NCBI GenBank assembly: GCA_003223025.1
Contig: QHXR01000013.1
Coordinates: 1-64,000, forward strand
Origin: Acidobacteriota bacterium
Lineage (GTDB): Bacteria > Acidobacteriota > Blastocatellia > Pyrinomonadales > Pyrinomonadaceae
Direction of reading: 5' to 3'
Length of the DNA stretch: 64,000 bases
A model generated the notes under the pieces. That model was not told the origin of the DNA, made no database searches, and was given only the letters and a program-made list of their open reading frames with translations. Position 1 is the first letter of the stretch; every line of letters begins with the position of its first letter. A program made the position numbers and the translations under genes. Shown piece by piece: positions 54,438-62,948 of this stretch.

Positions 54438-56153
54438 CTATTTAAATTGAGCTCGTCTGCCGACAATGATCGATGCCGCCGCAGCTATCAACACGAGCAG
54501 CCATGCAGCGATCGAAATATATCGCGAATAAATTTCGTAAAGCGGTCTGACGAAAGTCAATGTTACGCTTGCCGGACCGGAAGGAACATCGACGAGAATG
54601 CTTCCGTCTTCCGCGGGACGAATCCCAAGATTGTTGCCGGCTGCATTTGCATTCCAGAACGGATAATAAAATATCGCGACACGGACCGCGGCCGCCGGAC
54701 CGTCATCGACTGTAAACTCACGTTCGTCGTTCGTCCAGCGCGTGATCTCGACTGCACGCTCTTGCGCAGAAACACGTGAGCGATCCTTCAAAGCAATTTG
54801 CTTTGCCGAGACGGGCCACCAGCATTCGTAACTTTGATCGTCGCGATATTTTTCTAAATTTGTATCGAATTCCGCACGCGTAGAAAATGTTGCCGGTCGA
54901 ATAACCTGCGCCGCGGTAAACGCGAAACCGGCAACGATCGCACCGACTGCGACCAGAGCGAGAGGGCGAAACTTTGTTTTGAATGAAGCAGCGACTTCAT
55001 CAAAACTTGCGGCAATAAGCACGGATCCGATCAAAGAGATCAAACCGAGAAAGCGCCAGGGAAATTGAATTCTGTCGAGGATCGGCGCGTGGTTCCACAA
55101 GGGCAAGCTTATCGGTGTTGCGATCAAGATTGCCGAGACCAGGACTGTGAGAAGGGGATTGAGCGATTTACGATGCGAGCTTTTTCCCGCGGCGTAGAAG
55201 ATCGCGACGGCGGGAACGATCATCGCAAGGGTCAAAGCGAGCAGAATGTCCGTGAACCAGAGCGATGTCTCGCCGTACTCGGCGAGAGGAACGTAAAATA
55301 TTCCCGCAAGAAAATTCTGATGGAAGTCGTATTTGGATTCGGTGAATTGCGGAAGCGTATGGTTCACGAGCGGGAGCTCCGTGACCATCCGGATCCAGTA
55401 GAACGAGCTCATCGCCAATGCGGCCGCAACTCCGGATCCGAGCTTGATGATTCCGGATCTAACGTTGTCGCGGTTGAGCAACGTCAATCCATAAACGGAT
55501 AGTCCCATACTTCCGATTATGACGAGCGGCAGATGCGCGAGGATAAGAAGTGCAAAAGAGATCGCGAGCCCGGCAACCTCGAAGGCCTTTCCCGACAAAA
55601 TAATCCGTCGTACAAAAAGAAAACAGAAGGGAAGTATCGCGAGCCCGGGAAACTCGGCGAAAAGGCCTGCGTTATAAACCTGGTTGGCGTGATAAGGCAT
55701 CGCCATAAAGATGACGGCACCTGCCAGCGAAGCTTTCTCCGAAAATGATTCGCGTGCGAGTAAGTACGTCCCGAGGCCGCTGAGAAAGAACCAGAAACAG
55801 ATAGCTCCCGCGAGAGCCGTCGTCCAGCTCTCAGTCAACGAGCGAAAGATTATGACGACGTAATAAGCAAGAGGCGGATAGAATCGGATACCTATGTCGC
55901 CGAAGCCAAGATTCGTATCGCCCGGCCAAGACGGATAAAAATCACCGCTGCGAACCGAGTCATAGAACGTGTGAATGAATCTGTAATGCTGAGGCAGATC
56001 GTTTCCGCCCGGCATCCCGAAATAATAGATGGGCAGCGTCAAACATACCGCCGTCAAAAGCAGTATTACCGGAACTAAAAACGATCGATAACGAAGTGTG
56101 TTCAAGACGAGATGTCGGGCTCGGTTATAAGTGTGGAACCTTGGTTCCGACAC
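54438..56153 (-). CDS. Multi-pass membrane protein, glycosyltransferase-like or YfhO-like
   Basis: A 571-residue protein with about 12 transmembrane segments (for example VPVILLLTAVCLTLPIYYFG; ALAMSSFYWIRMVTELPLVN). An early loop has GGNDLPQHYRFIHTFYDSVR and LGFGDIGIRFYPPLAYYVVI, with the D/H-rich first loop seen in GT-C-type glycosyltransferases and in the 6-pyruvoyl-tetrahydropterin-synthase-related membrane domain. A C-terminal soluble part precedes a last helix. Its start overlaps the TPR gene by 29 nt. The link to the ABC genes is by position only. Confidence 0.7.
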   Translation of the reverse strand: MSEPRFHTYNRARHLVLNTLRYRSFLVPVILLLTAVCLTLPIYYFGMPGGNDLPQHYRFIHTFYDSVRSGDFYPSWPGDTNLGFGDIGIRFYPPLAYYVVIIFRSLTESWTTALAGAICFWFFLSGLGTYLLARESFSEKASLAGAVIFMAMPYHANQVYNAGLFAEFPGLAILPFCFLFVRRIILSGKAFEVAGLAISFALLILAHLPLVIIGSMGLSVYGLTLLNRDNVRSGIIKLGSGVAAALAMSSFYWIRMVTELPLVNHTLPQFTESKYDFHQNFLAGIFYVPLAEYGETSLWFTDILLALTLAMIVPAVAIFYAAGKSSHRKSLNPLLTVLVSAILIATPISLPLWNHAPILDRIQFPWRFLGLISLIGSVLIAASFDEVAASFKTKFRPLALVAVGAIVAGFAFTAAQVIRPATFSTRAEFDTNLEKYRDDQSYECWWPVSAKQIALKDRSRVSAQERAVEITRWTNDEREFTVDDGPAAAVRVAIFYYPFWNANAAGNNLGIRPAEDGSILVDVPSGPASVTLTFVRPLYEIYSRYISIAAWLLVLIAAAASIIVGRRAQFK

Positions 56154-57051
56154 CTAGATCTACGGTGCAGGTCTGACGGTTGAGCGAATATACCGCTCCG
56201 CTCGGATCCACTATGTTGTTCGACCGGTCGATACGAAGACGACGTGACGCCTCGGGCTTCTTTGCAAGCGTCGGAAGGAGCTCCGACCAGGTCGACGGGC
56301 AGCGGTTATTCGCTTCACGAAAATCCGACAGTGCCGCTGTTATCAGATCGCGTTCGTCGAGCGAATCGATCTGCATCAAACGTAGCTCGGCATTTTCGCG
56401 CGACTGTCCGTCCTCGCCCTGGTCGCGGATCTGCTTGTACATCTCACGAGCGATCTCGCGGCTACCGCCTTCCGATCTCATGCGTGCAGACATCATTCGC
56501 ATAAAGACCGGCGAGCCCTCGATCTGGGATCCCTTGTCGTATGTCTCGGCAGCCTTTTCATAGTCACCAAGTTTCCAATAAATGTAACCGAGGTGCTGAT
56601 GGAGTCTCCACTCTTTAGGATTATCGGCGATTCCTTTTTCGGTTAATGCTATCGCTTGTTTCGCATCGATAGCCGGAAGGATCGTCGCACCGTACGAATA
56701 GGGCGCGGTGAATTTGGGATCGAGATCGGTAGCTGCGTTGAGATACGGGTAAAGCAATCGCGGATTCAGAGGTGTCATGTCTTCGAGATTCAGCTTATCG
56801 AGCCCAACCGTCGAAACTTTTTTGCCGATGTACTGCAGCGAGTTCATCCAATACCAGTCCGCGACCAAACCTTCCGCACCGAACACGAATCCTTTGAACT
56901 TCGATCCGCTCACGGCCAGGTCTTCGTCTTCATAACCGGCAGGCAAAGGCGGCCGGCTGCGTTCCGCAAAGCCTGTCAGAAACACCGAGAGGACGAACCC
57001 CGCGAGAACGACGATCGTCGAGACTAAAGTTTGAGGTGATCTCGAAGCCAT
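56125..57051 (-). CDS. Membrane-anchored TPR protein
   Basis: A 308-residue protein with an N-terminal membrane anchor (TLVSTIVVLAGFVLSVFLTG F) and a region rich in aromatic residues (VFGAEGLVADWYWMNSLQYI GK). TPR-like repeats follow (AIALTEKGIADNPKEWRLHQ HLGYIYWKLGDYEKAAETYD). The C-terminus (AVYSLNRQTCTVDLGVGTK) is unique. It lies between the ABC permease and the multi-pass protein, overlapping the latter, so it is likely an accessory of the same system. Confidence 0.76.
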   Translation of the reverse strand: MASRSPQTLVSTIVVLAGFVLSVFLTGFAERSRPPLPAGYEDEDLAVSGSKFKGFVFGAEGLVADWYWMNSLQYIGKKVSTVGLDKLNLEDMTPLNPRLLYPYLNAATDLDPKFTAPYSYGATILPAIDAKQAIALTEKGIADNPKEWRLHQHLGYIYWKLGDYEKAAETYDKGSQIEGSPVFMRMMSARMRSEGGSREIAREMYKQIRDQGEDGQSRENAELRLMQIDSLDERDLITAALSDFREANNRCPSTWSELLPTLAKKPEASRRLRIDRSNNIVDPSGAVYSLNRQTCTVDLGVGTKVPHL

Positions 57052-57053
57052 CG

Positions 57054-57821
57054 CTATTTGAAGTTGCGTCTGCTGAAGATGATCATCGCCGCTGCGATCA
57101 GGATCGCGTCGAAGACGATCGCGTAAAGGATCGCACCACCGAGCATCGAGGCCGGAGGCATGTCGCCGTGCGACGCATTCGTGACAAACGTGAAATGCGA
57201 AAGATTGGGTAAAACGAAATAGATCGCCTCGAAGAAATATCGAGCCGATTGCGATGATAGTGCGGCGAGATCCCGAAGCGATGTGCTGAAATGCCCGATA
57301 ACAAAAACGAAAAACGTCAGCAGCGCGGACAAGGCCGGAGATGAGAACGACGAGAAAAGCGTCGCGACGGCGGTCAGGATCGTTAGCTCGAAAAAGATAA
57401 GAAGTATAGACGGCCAGATCGTGCCGGCCAATCCGGTGTTGCCGACGTAGATCAGAGCAAGCGATACGCCGAGACCCATCACCGACACATTCACGGCGAG
57501 AGTCAGGCAGAGACCGAGATACTTTCCGACGATGAACTCGCCGCGTCCGATCGGTTTTGCAAAGATCGCGAAGACGGTCCGCTTCTCGATCTCTTTTGAA
57601 ACGAGTGCGACCCCGACAAATATTGCGATGAACGCGCCGAACATCAGCATCGCATTGAGGCCGATGTTGACGATCGTGCGAGCTTCGTGGCCGTCGGTCA
57701 GATCGCCGAGCAAGATCGCGCAGGCGATGATGATAAGCACGAATAGCACCAGGTTATACAGCACGCGATCGCGCACGGCTTCCCGGAAAGTATTTATTGC
57801 GATAGAAATTATTCGATTCAA
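57054..57821 (-). CDS. ABC-2 type transporter permease
   Basis: A 255-residue inner-membrane protein with about six transmembrane helices (LYNLVLFVLIIIACAILLGD, AMLMFGAFIAIFVGVALVSK, LTLAVNVSVMGLGVSLALI). The short sequence EIEKRTVFAIFAKPIGRGEF is characteristic of ABC-2 permeases of the NosY type. It heads the operon with the ATPase at 53508. Gene order permease-TPR-membrane protein-ATPase, all on the minus strand with little or no gap. Confidence 0.88.
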   Translation of the reverse strand: MNRIISIAINTFREAVRDRVLYNLVLFVLIIIACAILLGDLTDGHEARTIVNIGLNAMLMFGAFIAIFVGVALVSKEIEKRTVFAIFAKPIGRGEFIVGKYLGLCLTLAVNVSVMGLGVSLALIYVGNTGLAGTIWPSILLIFFELTILTAVATLFSSFSSPALSALLTFFVFVIGHFSTSLRDLAALSSQSARYFFEAIYFVLPNLSHFTFVTNASHGDMPPASMLGGAILYAIVFDAILIAAAMIIFSRRNFK

Positions 57822-57970
57822 GATCGGTAAACGGGGCTAAAAGTTAAGTGTGAAGCGCGTGCCCTGCGATGAAGCACGGCCATCGTTATACTAATGCATT
57901 TTCCGATGCTGGTGAAGTGAAAAGTTGCGGCATGGAGTCATTAATTCAAGGTTCAAAAACTCGGCCGCGT

Positions 57971-59974
57971 TTACTCGTCGGGTGCAGGCAATTTTACTAA
58001 CGAGAACCGCTGCTCTTCGGGATGAAGGATCAGCCGTTCCGTGACGCTTGCATACAGGGAGCTTTGCGGCGTCAGCTCCATGACGGTCGAATACATGGAA
58101 GGATCGCGAGCGGTCATTTCCGAGAGCTCTTTCGGGCCGGAGTTTATCAGCACTTGCCATGATCGGGACGCGCGGGCATCGATCTTTAACGCTCTGCCAA
58201 ACAGGTCATAGGCTTCGCCGATCTTTCCGTTGTTCGACAGCAAGATCGCATACTTCGTCAACACGAATGGCGAATGAGGATAGAGATTGCTTGCGGACGA
58301 AAGCGTTCTCTCGGCTCCCGCTTGATCTCCGGCGAGCGACTGAGCGGTCGCGAGATACGAAAGATCTGCCGACGTGCCTCGGCCGATCGAGATAGCCGAC
58401 TCGAGATAAGGAATCGCGTCCGCATATCGACGATTCGCAAAAAGTCGCAACCCGAGATTTTGTCGCGGCTCGGGATTCTCGTCATCGAGTCTCATCGCGA
58501 GATCGTAATCGGGCATTGCCTCTCGAACTGTCCTGGTCTCGCCAGCGCGAATCGTAAGCAAGACGCTTGCAAGTCGGATCGCAGAATAACCGAACAAGCC
58601 AAGACACGCGATGATCCCCGCGGCAAGTGCCGGCATAGCGTACGCCGACGGCAATCGCATGCTCGATTCGGTTCGCCTTTTGAACGAAAGCTTCGCGGCG
58701 ACGGCGAGGATGAAGAAGAAAACTATTCCGTTCTGCATGACGCGGAACGAATACGCGCTCACGGCCGAGCTCGCAAGAAACATTCCGAGACCGACCACGG
58801 CCGCGTATGCGTAGAGCGAGCCTCGACGCATTCGGCGTAACGCACGAAATCCCATGATTGCGATGCCTGCGAGGAACCAAAGGAATATGCCGACTCCGAC
58901 TATGCCGAGCTCCGCAGCGATCTGCAAAAATTCGTTGTGAGCGTGCGACGGGATCTGATCCTCTGCGTTCGCGAGATTGGGATCGGTGGGATTTTCGGAA
59001 CCATATTTCTCGCGATATGTGTTCACCTGCATTCCGAAATTGTCTGCGCCGATACCGATGATCGGATGAGCTTGGATCATCTCCTTCGATATCGACATCA
59101 TCAGCTTTCGAAAATTATTGCTGCTAGTGAGTCCCTGGTCGTCGCTAAGTCGATTCACGATCGGAACTCCTCCGCCAGGTGACAAAAGCGAGAACAGGTG
59201 GAGAGGTATCGGGGCGATGATCATCAAGGCCGCGAGAAGCGCGAACTTCGGAAGATATCGGCGATGCTGCTTGAAGATTACTAGCGGAGCCAAAACCGCA
59301 ACGATGCAGGATCCGAAAAGAATGTAGTTGATCCGTCCTACCGTGCAGAAGATCAGCAGCCACATTATTACAAGAGCCGCTGCTCCGAATATGAATTTCT
59401 TATCGCGGGCTCGCACGACCACCAACATGAGAAGCGGCACGATCGTCACGATCTGTTCGCCCCACTTCGCGAATCTCATACCGAGCGTTGTCCCTCCGCC
59501 GTACGACAGGAACGCGCAATATTCGATGATCGCCGGCAGCGAGAAGAAAACCAGGGTCAGAACGATCACGGTGAGCAATCGATTAAAACCCGAGCCGCGC
59601 TCCAGAGTGTGGCGGAAGATCAGGTAGAAGATCAGATACTCGGCCCAGATGAATGAATGATGTAGTGCGGATTTCCAGGACGGTGCCCAGAAAGCAGAAA
59701 GCGAGCTCCAGAGAATAAAGACGAGGATAGGGAGTACGATAAACTTCCATTCATCGTAAGAGATTTCGATTTCCAGACCGGATTTTCGAGCCTTAAGAAA
59801 CAGATATAGCAGCGTTCCACACAACAGGATCGACGATCCGATCTCGACCCGCCACATATGAATGAAGGTAGTCCACGGAGGACTGAACATGTTCGCCAGC
59901 AGAACGACTGCCAAGCCGACGTAAAAAATACGTCCCGGGGACCATGTAAATGAGTTGGATCTTGGATCGAGCAT
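57971..59974 (-). CDS. O-antigen ligase/Wzy-like membrane protein with C-terminal TPR domain
   Basis: A 667-residue protein with about 11 hydrophobic helices and the Wzy_C-type periplasmic loop (IPSHAHNEFLQIAAELGIVG VGIF, with the conserved H-N-x-x-L-x). The last 200 residues contain TPR-like repeats (PRQNLGLRLFANRRYADAIP; ALKIDARASRSWQVLINSG). Such proteins polymerise or ligate polysaccharide, or glycosylate pilins. ATG 59974 is chosen over an in-frame TTG at 60007. It lies next to the type IV pilin genes, which makes pilin modification possible but unproven. Confidence 0.8.
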   Translation of the reverse strand: MLDPRSNSFTWSPGRIFYVGLAVVLLANMFSPPWTTFIHMWRVEIGSSILLCGTLLYLFLKARKSGLEIEISYDEWKFIVLPILVFILWSSLSAFWAPSWKSALHHSFIWAEYLIFYLIFRHTLERGSGFNRLLTVIVLTLVFFSLPAIIEYCAFLSYGGGTTLGMRFAKWGEQIVTIVPLLMLVVVRARDKKFIFGAAALVIMWLLIFCTVGRINYILFGSCIVAVLAPLVIFKQHRRYLPKFALLAALMIIAPIPLHLFSLLSPGGGVPIVNRLSDDQGLTSSNNFRKLMMSISKEMIQAHPIIGIGADNFGMQVNTYREKYGSENPTDPNLANAEDQIPSHAHNEFLQIAAELGIVGVGIFLWFLAGIAIMGFRALRRMRRGSLYAYAAVVGLGMFLASSAVSAYSFRVMQNGIVFFFILAVAAKLSFKRRTESSMRLPSAYAMPALAAGIIACLGLFGYSAIRLASVLLTIRAGETRTVREAMPDYDLAMRLDDENPEPRQNLGLRLFANRRYADAIPYLESAISIGRGTSADLSYLATAQSLAGDQAGAERTLSSASNLYPHSPFVLTKYAILLSNNGKIGEAYDLFGRALKIDARASRSWQVLINSGPKELSEMTARDPSMYSTVMELTPQSSLYASVTERLILHPEEQRFSLVKLPAPDE

Positions 59975-60004
59975 GGAGGTGAGCCAGGCGGGATGATTAT
60001 AGTG

Positions 60005-60044
60005 CAAAAAAGAAACGATTACCCGAAGGTAACCGTTTCTTTTG
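60005..60044 (-). terminator. Strong terminator after pilA
   Basis: aaaagaaacgattacc (60008-60023) pairs with ggtaaccgtttctttt (60028-60043) around cgaa. Read on the minus strand the stem is followed by TTGCAC after a U-rich arm. The arms are mostly A/T, so it can act in both directions. It lies about 40 nt beyond the pilA stop. Confidence 0.85.
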
Positions 60045-60081
60045 TCAAACGATTTCGGCTAAAGCCGAAGATCATATTAGC

Positions 60082-60609
60082 TTACTGATTGCCCATCACT
60101 GTAGCGTTGGTTCCCGAAACGAAAGCGCCGCCGGCTGCGGTACCCTGAAGGGAAAGCGAACCGGTGACATCACCCGTTACACTAACGATCAGAACGCCGT
60201 CCGTAGCAATACCAAAAGCACGCGTACCGGTTTTGACGATACCCGAAACCTGCTGCGGCTCAGCCATAGCAGCAAACGAAGCGGGGTTCACACCCACTGC
60301 GAACGGGAAGCTTTCGTACGTGAACTGGTAACCGCTCTTCGTTCCCTGCGAAAGAACGCTGTCGATCAAATTCGCCGTGCCCAACGCGGTAAGACCAGCT
60401 GCACCGGTAGCCGTAAAGTTACCGTTACCGGACGTTGCCTGATAGGTAGCTTCTGCACCATGAAGCGTACGAAGCGACGATGCTGCAGAACCTTCATTTG
60501 CCGAGCGGCGTGCTGCAAGCAGGTTAGGGATAGCAATCGCGGCGATGATGCCGATGATCACAACAACGATCAAAAGTTCGATCAAAGAGAAACCTTTTTG
60601 ATTTTTCAT
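60082..60609 (-). CDS. Type IV pilin (PilA-like)
   Basis: A 175-residue type IV pilin. It has the prepilin leader with the cleavage motif GFSLIELL (leader MKNQK, then G|F), the conserved E5, and the hydrophobic helix IELLIVVVIIGIIAAIAIPN L. It lacks the C-terminal disulfide pair of many pilins. A sigma-54 promoter lies 66 nt upstream (60675-60690), and AGGAGAT is a Shine-Dalgarno sequence. A second pilin gene lies upstream, and PilR/PilS genes beyond it. Confidence 0.93.
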   Translation of the reverse strand: MKNQKGFSLIELLIVVVIIGIIAAIAIPNLLAARRSANEGSAASSLRTLHGAEATYQATSGNGNFTATGAAGLTALGTANLIDSVLSQGTKSGYQFTYESFPFAVGVNPASFAAMAEPQQVSGIVKTGTRAFGIATDGVLIVSVTGDVTGSLSLQGTAAGGAFVSGTNATVMGNQ

Positions 60610-60674
60610 TCTAATTCACAATCTCCTAGAGTTAATAAAAGTCTTTATCTACCTTTCCCAGGCACTCTGGCTAT

Positions 60675-60690
60675 TACAACGTTCGTGCCA
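60675..60690 (-). promoter_or_regulatory. Sigma-54 promoter upstream of pilA
   Basis: On the minus strand TGGCACGAACGTTGTA matches the -24/-12 consensus TGGCACGNNNNTTGCW at all fixed positions but one (GT for GC at -12). GG and GT are 10 nt apart, as required. The predicted start of transcription is about 54 nt before the pilA ATG. Confidence 0.8.
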
Positions 60691-60820
60691 CAAGCATTGT
60701 CGGAGTTGGGTCTTGACTTATCTCTAAGTATTGTTGAAGTTAGCGGGTTCCGAACTTGATTAGGGAGGTTGAGGGCGGTTCCGGAGCGGGCTGAAATTAC
60801 AGTTTTTGGTAACGGCTCAA

Positions 60821-60835
60821 TGACACTTTTTGTCA
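60821..60835. promoter_or_regulatory. Candidate activator-binding palindrome upstream of pilA
   Basis: TGACACTTTTTGTCA is an inverted repeat (TGACA / TGTCA with a 5-nt spacer) about 130 nt upstream of the sigma-54 promoter of pilA. It lies just beyond the second pilin gene. It contains TGTC, the core of PilR sites described in Pseudomonas. The role is inferred from position. Confidence 0.4.
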
Positions 60836-60858
60836 GACTGGCGATTATTGCGGTGTGC

Positions 60859-61371
60859 TTATTGATTGCCGATCGGCTGAGCTGTCAGAAGGGTAGCCGC
60901 GTCGAAAGGAATCGCGAGCGCAGCGGCTGTTGAGTCGTAGCGCACGACACCGTCCGAGCCAATGCCGAATCGATTGGTACCGGTCGCGAGAACGCCCGTT
61001 GTCGTTGCCGGATTCGTCGCAAAATAGAATGTCGCTTGCGCGGTCGGCGTGGTCAGTGTCGAATCTCCAACGAACGAATAGCCGCTCTTTTCACCGTCTC
61101 TTAATACTCCATCGATTAAGTTTGCAGTATATAGCTCGGCCATGCTCGACGTGCCGACGGTACCCGCAGTACCGGCGTAACGGCCGGAACCGGCGGTAGC
61201 CGCGAAACTAACATTTGCGCCGAATAGCGTTCGTAATGATGAGACAGCCGAACCTTCGTTGGCCGCTCGACGGGCACTGATTAAATTCGGGATCGCGATC
61301 GCGGCAACAATGCCGGTGATCACAACGACCAGCAGGAGCTCGATAAGCGAAAAGCCTTTTGAATGCTTCAT
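60859..61371 (-). CDS. Second type IV pilin-like protein
   Basis: A 170-residue paralog of the pilin downstream. It has the leader MKHSK, the cleavage motif GFSLIELL and E5, and the helix ELLLVVVITGIVAAIAIPNL. The body (AANEGSAVSSLRTLFGANVS, YTANLIDGVLRDGEKSGYSF) aligns well with the first pilin. It lacks cysteines. ATG 61371 is favoured over an in-frame ATG at 61407, because the putative transcription start lies near 61399, between the two. It could be a minor or alternative pilin. Confidence 0.88.
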   Translation of the reverse strand: MKHSKGFSLIELLLVVVITGIVAAIAIPNLISARRAANEGSAVSSLRTLFGANVSFAATAGSGRYAGTAGTVGTSSMAELYTANLIDGVLRDGEKSGYSFVGDSTLTTPTAQATFYFATNPATTTGVLATGTNRFGIGSDGVVRYDSTAAALAIPFDAATLLTAQPIGNQ

Positions 61372-61409
61372 ACAATTGGGGGACGTCCTGAGACGCTCAT
61401 CCATCAAGT

Positions 61410-61425
61410 AGCAAATTAAAGACCA
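61410..61425 (-). promoter_or_regulatory. Sigma-54 promoter upstream of the second pilin
   Basis: On the minus strand TGGTCTTTAATTTGCT has GG and GC exactly 10 nt apart and TTTGC at -12, matching the sigma-54 pattern; the -24 element is otherwise weak (TGGTCTT). It ends 39 nt before the ATG at 61371. Confidence 0.6.
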
Positions 61426-61462
61426 AATGCCCGAGCTATTTCAGTTTTTAAAGTCTTTAAGG

Positions 61463-62857
61463 CTATTCACCGTTCCGCATCTGGGCGGAAAGATTTCGGA
61501 TATCGTGTTTGTCCAGGAGATGTCTGAGTGATCGGACCTGCATCTGAAGCAGGTCGGCGGCACGGGTTTGATTACCCGCGGTTTTGCGGAGGGCCTCGAC
61601 AACGTACGTTTTTTCGAGGTTTTCAAGGTGAGCCGTGAGGTTCAAGCCGGTATCGGGTAAGTCGAATTCGGCACTGATACGTTCGGGGTTGTAATTGGTG
61701 ATGTGCTCCGGAAGTCTTTCCGGCTGAATTTCACCATCGCGTTCAAGCGCGACCGCACGCTCGATCGTATGTTCGAGCTCGCGCACGTTGCCGCTCCAGA
61801 TGTAGCCCTCGAGGAGCTGCATCGCTTTCGGAGAAATGTCGAGGTGCCTGCCCGTCTGTTCGCCGAACTTTCGCGCGAAGTGAACAGCAAGTTCCGGAAT
61901 ATCTTCCGGACGGTCGCGCAAAGGCGGAAGACTTATCGGAATCACAGAGATCCGATAAAAGAGATCCTCGCGAAATGTTCCTTCGGTCGACATCTGTTTC
62001 AGATCGCGGTTCGTCGCGGCAATGACGCGGGCATCGATCGGGAGTTCGTCGTGAGCTCCGACCGGCCGCACTTTCTTTTCCTGCAGAACTCGAAGCAGTT
62101 TCACCTGCATCGCCGGCGACATTTCGCCGATCTCGTCGAGAAAGATCGTTCCGCGATTCGCGGCTTCGAACAATCCTTTTCGATTCGAATTGGCTCCCGT
62201 GAACGATCCTTTGACGTAGCCGAACAGCTCCGATTCAAGCAAAGTTTCGGTAAACGCTCCGCAGTTTATTGAGATGAACGGTTTTTCGGCGCGGGCACTC
62301 AGATCGTGGATCGCACGTGCGACGAGCTCTTTACCTGTTCCGCTTTCGCCGGTGATAAGAATCGTCGATTGGACCTCGGCAACGGTTTCGATCATCTGAA
62401 AGATCGCGTGCATCTTCGCCGAATTTCCGACGATGTTCTTGATGCTGCCGCGCTCGCGCTGTGCTCGCCTAAACGCGCGGTTCTCGTCAATGAGAGCTTG
62501 TTTCTCGAGCGTCTTCTTGACGATGAGTTTTAGCTCTTCAACGTCGAAAGGCTTTTGTATGAAATCATCTGCACCAAGCTTAAATGCTTCGCGCGCGGTC
62601 TCAACGGATGCGAACGCCGTCATCAGCACGACGCCGAGATCCGGCTGGGTCTCTCGTACCGAACTCAACATTTCGATACCGTCCATGTCGGGCATGCGCA
62701 CGTCCGAGATAACCACGTCGGCCGGTTCGTTTTGGAGGAGAGTGAGAGCTTCGCGTCCGTTCGATGCGGTTCGGATCGTATGTCCGTCGCCTTCGAACAC
62801 CAGGCTTAAAAGCTGCCTGTAGCTCTGCTCGTCATCAACAATCAGTATGTTAGACAT
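61463..62857 (-). CDS. Sigma-54-dependent response regulator, PilR-like
   Basis: An NtrC-family activator of 464 residues. It has a receiver domain (SNILIVDDEQSYRQ; phospho-acceptor Asp52 in VVISDVRMPDMDG), a central AAA+ domain (Walker A GESGTGKELVARAI; Walker B GTIFLDEIGEMSP), and a Fis-type C-terminal helix-turn-helix (TAGNQTRAADLLQMQVRSLR). The sigma-54-contacting loop reads GSFTGA, where GAFTGA is the consensus. It lies directly upstream of the second pilin gene and is probably its activator, as PilR is in other bacteria. Confidence 0.9.
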   Translation of the reverse strand: MSNILIVDDEQSYRQLLSLVFEGDGHTIRTASNGREALTLLQNEPADVVISDVRMPDMDGIEMLSSVRETQPDLGVVLMTAFASVETAREAFKLGADDFIQKPFDVEELKLIVKKTLEKQALIDENRAFRRAQRERGSIKNIVGNSAKMHAIFQMIETVAEVQSTILITGESGTGKELVARAIHDLSARAEKPFISINCGAFTETLLESELFGYVKGSFTGANSNRKGLFEAANRGTIFLDEIGEMSPAMQVKLLRVLQEKKVRPVGAHDELPIDARVIAATNRDLKQMSTEGTFREDLFYRISVIPISLPPLRDRPEDIPELAVHFARKFGEQTGRHLDISPKAMQLLEGYIWSGNVRELEHTIERAVALERDGEIQPERLPEHITNYNPERISAEFDLPDTGLNLTAHLENLEKTYVVEALRKTAGNQTRAADLLQMQVRSLRHLLDKHDIRNLSAQMRNGE

Positions 62858-62948
62858 CCGTAATGTGCTGGTTCAGTGACCTGAGGGTTCGCGCGTGGAC
62901 CGGGGGCCGATCCGTCAGAACCATTCTCACAAATAACAACGATCCTGT

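Noticed and set aside
59975-60007. TTG at 60007 as start of the O-antigen ligase-like gene
   Set aside because: A rare start, no ribosome-binding site, and an ATG lies 11 codons downstream just before the hydrophobic region; the choice is not certain.
61372-61407. ATG at 61407 as the start of the second pilin
   Set aside because: It would put 12 extra residues before the short prepilin leader and lies upstream of the likely transcription start from the sigma-54 site.
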